A DNA stretch of 64,000 bases from Rhynchosporium graminicola (lineage: Eukaryota; Ascomycota; Leotiomycetes; Helotiales; Ploettnerulaceae). A program made the translations under genes and the position numbers. Below the pieces are notes generated by a model. The model saw only the letters and a program-made list of their open reading frames with translations. It searched no databases and was not told the origin of the DNA. Position 1 is the stretch's first letter. Every line of letters starts with the position of its first letter. The stretch lies in assembly GCA_900074885.1 (NCBI GenBank), contig FJUW01000012.1, forward strand, positions 1,409,841 through 1,473,840, read 5' to 3'. Below, piece by piece: positions 60,369-64,000 of this stretch.

Positions 60369-63300
60369 TTGCATAGATTGTGGATGTCTAGGCTAGCGGT
60401 ACAAACGGCAGCAAACGCCTCCACAGTAACGAAGACTTACACCCCAAGATCAGTTCCAGGGTTCACTCCAGAGTGTAGAGACGCTATCGATGAGGTCAAA
60501 CGAACTAAGAGAGTGTGGGAGCGCGACTTCTCGAGCGAACATGATCTGGCGGAGTATATCAGAGCGAAGAGAGAGAGGAAGAAGGCGATCGCCCGAGCTC
60601 AAAGGGACCTCTACCGGGATAAGGCCTCGAAAGTCAAAGACGAGATCGGTCTATGGTTACTGGCGAAGTGGACCTGATAACGCGGTTCACGGAAACCAGC
60701 CTTTACACCAGATATTAAGAAAGCAGACGGAACTCTCGCTGATAACACTCAAGAGAAGGCGGAGGCGCTCAAGATATCATTCTTTCTATAGCCCCCGGAA
60801 GCAGATCTCACAGATATATACCAGTATAACTACCCTATGAGGACTGAAAGCTGGAAGGAGATCAATAAGTAGGAGGTATTAGAAGCACTTCGAGACTCAA
60901 CACCAGATAAGGCGCCGGGCGAAGATAGTATACCTAATAGAGTCCTATAGGCAGCAGTAGACGTGCTAACCCTACTGTATATAGCGCTCTTCAACTTGTC
61001 GATATAACTACGCTACTGCCCCTTAGTATTTAAGAGCTTAATTATAGTAGCTCTACGGAAACTGAATAAGGAGAGTTACGCGGAACCTAAGTTATACCGA
61101 CTGATCGCACTTATAAATACTATAGGAAAGATACTAGATACGATTATAGCGAAAAGAATCTAGTACTACGCTAAGAGGTACTACCTCCTACTATAGACGT
61201 ATACTAGAGGGAGAAAATAATTATCATGCGAATACGCTATCTACTTTCTTCTAGAGAAAATTCATATAGCTTAGAGAAGGAGAAGAGTAGTAATATTCCT
61301 AATACTCGACGTATTAGGCAGGGGCTTTCGATAATATATCCTACGAACGCTTACTTTATAACTTACAGAAGAGAGGTCTACTGACGGAGGTAATATACTA
61401 GGCGGAGAGCTACTTAAAGAATAGAACTACTCGGATCAAGCTATTCGAAGGTATAATTAACTTATTCGACGTACCTATAGGTATCCCCTAAGGATTACTA
61501 CTATTACTAATCTTTTACCTGTTCTATAGCGCTAACCTCCTGGAGATCGGACAGGTAGGAGAACTTATTACTAGATATATCGACGATATAAGCTTTCTAG
61601 TAGAAGGCGCCTCTATAGCGAGTACTATTCGGAAGCTCGAGCTTCTCTACTTTAAAGCAGAAGACTAGGCCCGTAAACACGCCTTAGTATTCGCTCTATA
61701 GAAGTACGAACTTATCTACTTCGTATATAAGGGTAATAGAAGTAGAATTAAGGAGAGAGACGCGGTACTCGACCTCGGATTATGACGACAGCTCACCTGA
61801 ATATCACATGAGAAGAAGGATAGATAACAGGGCCCAAGTTCACAGGTATCCCGGCAGAACTAGTATCCGACCCGGTATAGTATCGGACTAGTACTGGCAT
61901 ATGTATATAAGGTGCTTTGCACCCTATCTCTCTTCTTCTTCCTTCCTTATCTTTTTGTTTTCTTCGTAGTAGACTATATAAGATCGCTCTTAGCCTCCCT
62001 ACTTGTTTATTCTTGCTTGTATACTGCCTTGAGTCTTGTGTTATTACACGGATAAGGCTATATAATCTTACCTATAGGATATGCTAGGTACCTGGGGATC
62101 ATTCTCGATAAGGAACTTAATAGTATAGCTTATATAGACTACGTTAAAATAAGAGTCGAGGTATTAATATAGGCGCTGAGAGCTATTATAGGATCGAAGT
62201 AGAGAGTAATAAGGGAAGATATACTAATACTAGTTAAGGTAATTATTACCTTACAGATATTCTACGGAAGCTTAATATAGTAGATTTCAAACCTTATATA
62301 AGGGAAGAAGATATACCGAAATAAGATAATATAGATACTGAACGTATTATAGAAGAAAGCCCTATACGTAGCTACAGGTGCCTTTCGATCGACTTCTATA
62401 GTAGTATTAAACGCTAAGATAGAGATACCCTTAGTAGAGATCTAACTAGACTAGATTAGCCTTATTACTACTAATAGGATTAAAGTATTACTAATATACT
62501 AATATATACGAATATATAGGGAACGAGGAGATAGCTACAAGATCGATAGGAATAGACGATTACTTCTATACGAACTAGAGAAAAGGATAAGGAGTCTGAT
62601 TAGCGATAAAGTATAAGAGAAAATCGAAAGACAGGTGCTTATAGTAGCGGAGCTATAGTAGGTACCCCTAAGTATTAGAATCGAAGACTAAAAGGAGGCT
62701 ATTAAGTTATATAATACGCTATAGAGTAGTAATCTTATCTTATATATATAAATCTTCACTAACGGAAGCGATATTAATAGCGGAGTAAGCGTAGTAGCCT
62801 AGTGTAATAAGAGGAAGATTAGCAAATAGATATATATCGGGCTATCGACTTAGTTCATAGTATATAGCGCCGAACTCTATAGTATATAGATAGCCCTGGA
62901 TATAGCTATTAAGGACCCGAGAGTAAAGAAACTCATAATCTTCACGGATAACTAGGCAGCGATACTCTCGATAGTAAGACCCCGAAAATAGTCAAGGCAA
63001 ATAGTACTTCGAAAGATCTATTACTTAATGAATATTCTTAAGGAAAGGAAAGTTTAAATAAGCGTTAGATAGATACTAGCATATATCGGAGTACTAGGTA
63101 ATAAGATAGCAGATAAGCTTATAAAAGAGGTAATAAGATAGAGAAAGAAAGGTAATAAGAGCCTAAGGATAAAAGTAATACATATCAAATAGCTCCCTTA
63201 GTTACTATCTTCTTATAAGAGATATATTAAAGTATATCTCCGAATCAAATAGTAAAACCTATAGGATAATAGCTCGACTGGACGATTATATAAGAATAAG

Positions 63301-63700
63301 TAGGGGAAATACAGGAAGTCCTTCCTTAATCGCTATATTAATAAACTCTACTTAAACCTTACTAAGACTAAGGGCGCGATTCTGATCTAGATAAGAACTA
63401 ACCGAATTAGCCTCCGCGGATACTTTTATAAGATTAAACGATCAGATACCTTATAGTATAGCTGCAGATAGGCTTACTAGATAGTATAATATATTATCGA
63501 GCAGTACGAAACCCTCGACGACCTTAGAAGCGAGTACTTCGGTAGTTCAATATATATAGATATAAGGATGTATCTTAGCGACCTTAAGATTATTCTAATA
63601 ATAATATAATTTATACTAGAGTCGAATCTCCTATAATAATTCGACTCCTTAAACGTAATATTACTACTAGAGGGGTAACTACCTTACTACGATACGTAAA
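60369..63700 (+). mobile_element. RIP-degraded Tad1-type LINE retrotransposon
   Basis: The first 300 bases encode an intact stretch with PGFTPECRDAIDEVKR and IGLWLLAKW, the linker that precedes reverse transcriptase in fungal Tad-like LINEs. In a shifted frame follow TPDKAPGEDSIPNRVL, YRLIALINTIGKILD, AFDNIS, GIP-stop-G (the PQG box with CAA changed to TAA) and RYIDD at 61576-61587, which are reverse transcriptase boxes in order. After the nested LTR come RYLGIILDKEL and, from about 62752, an RNase H region (IFTNGSD, AELY, TDN-AA, GNKIADKL). Many TAG codons stand where CAG or TGG is expected, and CA/TG dinucleotides are nearly absent from 60.9 kb on. The 5' part with the endonuclease and any first ORF was not found. 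The element is inactive. Confidence 0.88.
61781..62048. mobile_element. Solo LTR nested in the LINE, 5-base target duplication
   Basis: A 268-base insert starts TATGACGACAG and ends TTATTACA, flanked on both sides by CGGAT (61776-61780 and 62049-62053). Removing the insert and one CGGAT rejoins the LINE reading frame exactly, with DLG before and RYLGI shortly after. It has a TATATAAG promoter box near 61910 and a CT-rich stretch after it, as in fungal LTRs. Its composition, with many CA and TG, is normal and unlike the LINE around it. The first bases were probably TGT, giving TGT...ACA ends. Confidence 0.85.
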
Positions 63701-64000
63701 GGGAATAGCTAGAGCGGCACGATAATCTTATTACTATACTATTTGAGCTCCTTAACGCAGGGGCTATAATAATAGTATCGTATAATAATAAACTAGAGCG
63801 GAAGGTTAGAGGCAGGAGTAAGGCTATATAGAGTTATAAGTGGATTTGGATTATACTTCGAGTTTCGAAGGGGTTTCTTTTATCTTTCATTTATACTCTG
63901 ATTAGCTCTAGATACGGGGTCGATTAACCTGTGACTACTCCTTATACTCTAGCCTAAATAGTGCGTCTGTATAGCGCTAGATAGTAGCTAAATAACTATA
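63701..64000. other. AT-rich end of the window
   Basis: This continues the TpA-rich decayed sequence. Whether it belongs to the LINE 3' end or to another element cannot be told because the window stops. No gene is seen. Confidence 0.5.

Noticed and set aside
60369..60677. A 102-residue protein-coding gene
   Set aside because: Its sequence matches the linker before reverse transcriptase in Tad-like LINEs and continues into the degraded element.
60369..63700. Genetic code change (TAG read as Gln) suggested by an open frame when TAG is read through
   Set aside because: All ten intact genes end at ordinary stops and use CAG normally. TAG/TAA in place of CAG/CAA/TGG is restricted to the LINE and the monooxygenase relic, which fits RIP.

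Overview
The window is nuclear DNA of a filamentous ascomycete (Pezizomycotina). Three things support this. Introns are 42-135 bases long, with GTNNGT donors and CTAAY-like branch sites. The gene repertoire is typically fungal: a Zn2Cys6 regulator, a Ste20-type PAK, an HP1 protein, a 2EXR protein and a fungal family-32 glycosyltransferase. Transposon remnants carry the C-to-T decay expected of repeat-induced point mutation (RIP). The general look is compatible with Leotiomycetes, but that assignment is inference.

Intact genes, left to right: an SCP160/vigilin-like multi-KH protein (minus, 0.5-4.6 kb); a STE20-type p21-activated kinase (plus, 9.3-12.0 kb); a histidine-phosphatase (phosphoglycerate-mutase-like) protein (plus, 15.4-16.3 kb); a Zn2Cys6 transcription factor (minus, 18.1-20.1 kb); an HP1 chromodomain/chromoshadow protein (plus, 26.4-27.5 kb); an MFS sugar porter (minus, 31.6-33.6 kb); chaperonin CCT5 (plus, 39.9-41.7 kb); a 2EXR-domain protein (plus, 43.1-44.5 kb); an alpha/beta-hydrolase-like protein (minus, 46.5-48.3 kb); and a GT32 glycosyltransferase (plus, 52.0-53.8 kb). 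I resolved the splice structure of each by reading phase across every intron. All ten give an uninterrupted frame.

Broken genes lie between them. A PaxM-like FAD monooxygenase pseudogene (21.9-23.4 kb) has frameshifts, TAG stops and an internal 48-base tandem duplication. It sits next to the Zn2Cys6 gene and to a decayed fragment that resembles that gene's zinc-finger region (24.9-25.0 kb). A secreted SMP-30-like pseudogene lies at 37.0-38.2 kb. A possible PMP3-type gene start is cut off at an LTR-like repeat (30.2 kb).

The right end (54-64 kb) is an AT-rich, gene-poor island. It holds a second copy of the LTR-like repeat, a heavily RIP-mutated Tad1-type LINE (60.4-63.7 kb) and, inside the LINE, a far less mutated solo LTR with a 5-base target duplication. 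The genes are functionally unrelated housekeeping and accessory genes; only the 18-25 kb block looks like a former biosynthetic locus. I found no convincing new system. The most informative structures are the nested LTR in the LINE and the decayed monooxygenase/regulator block.
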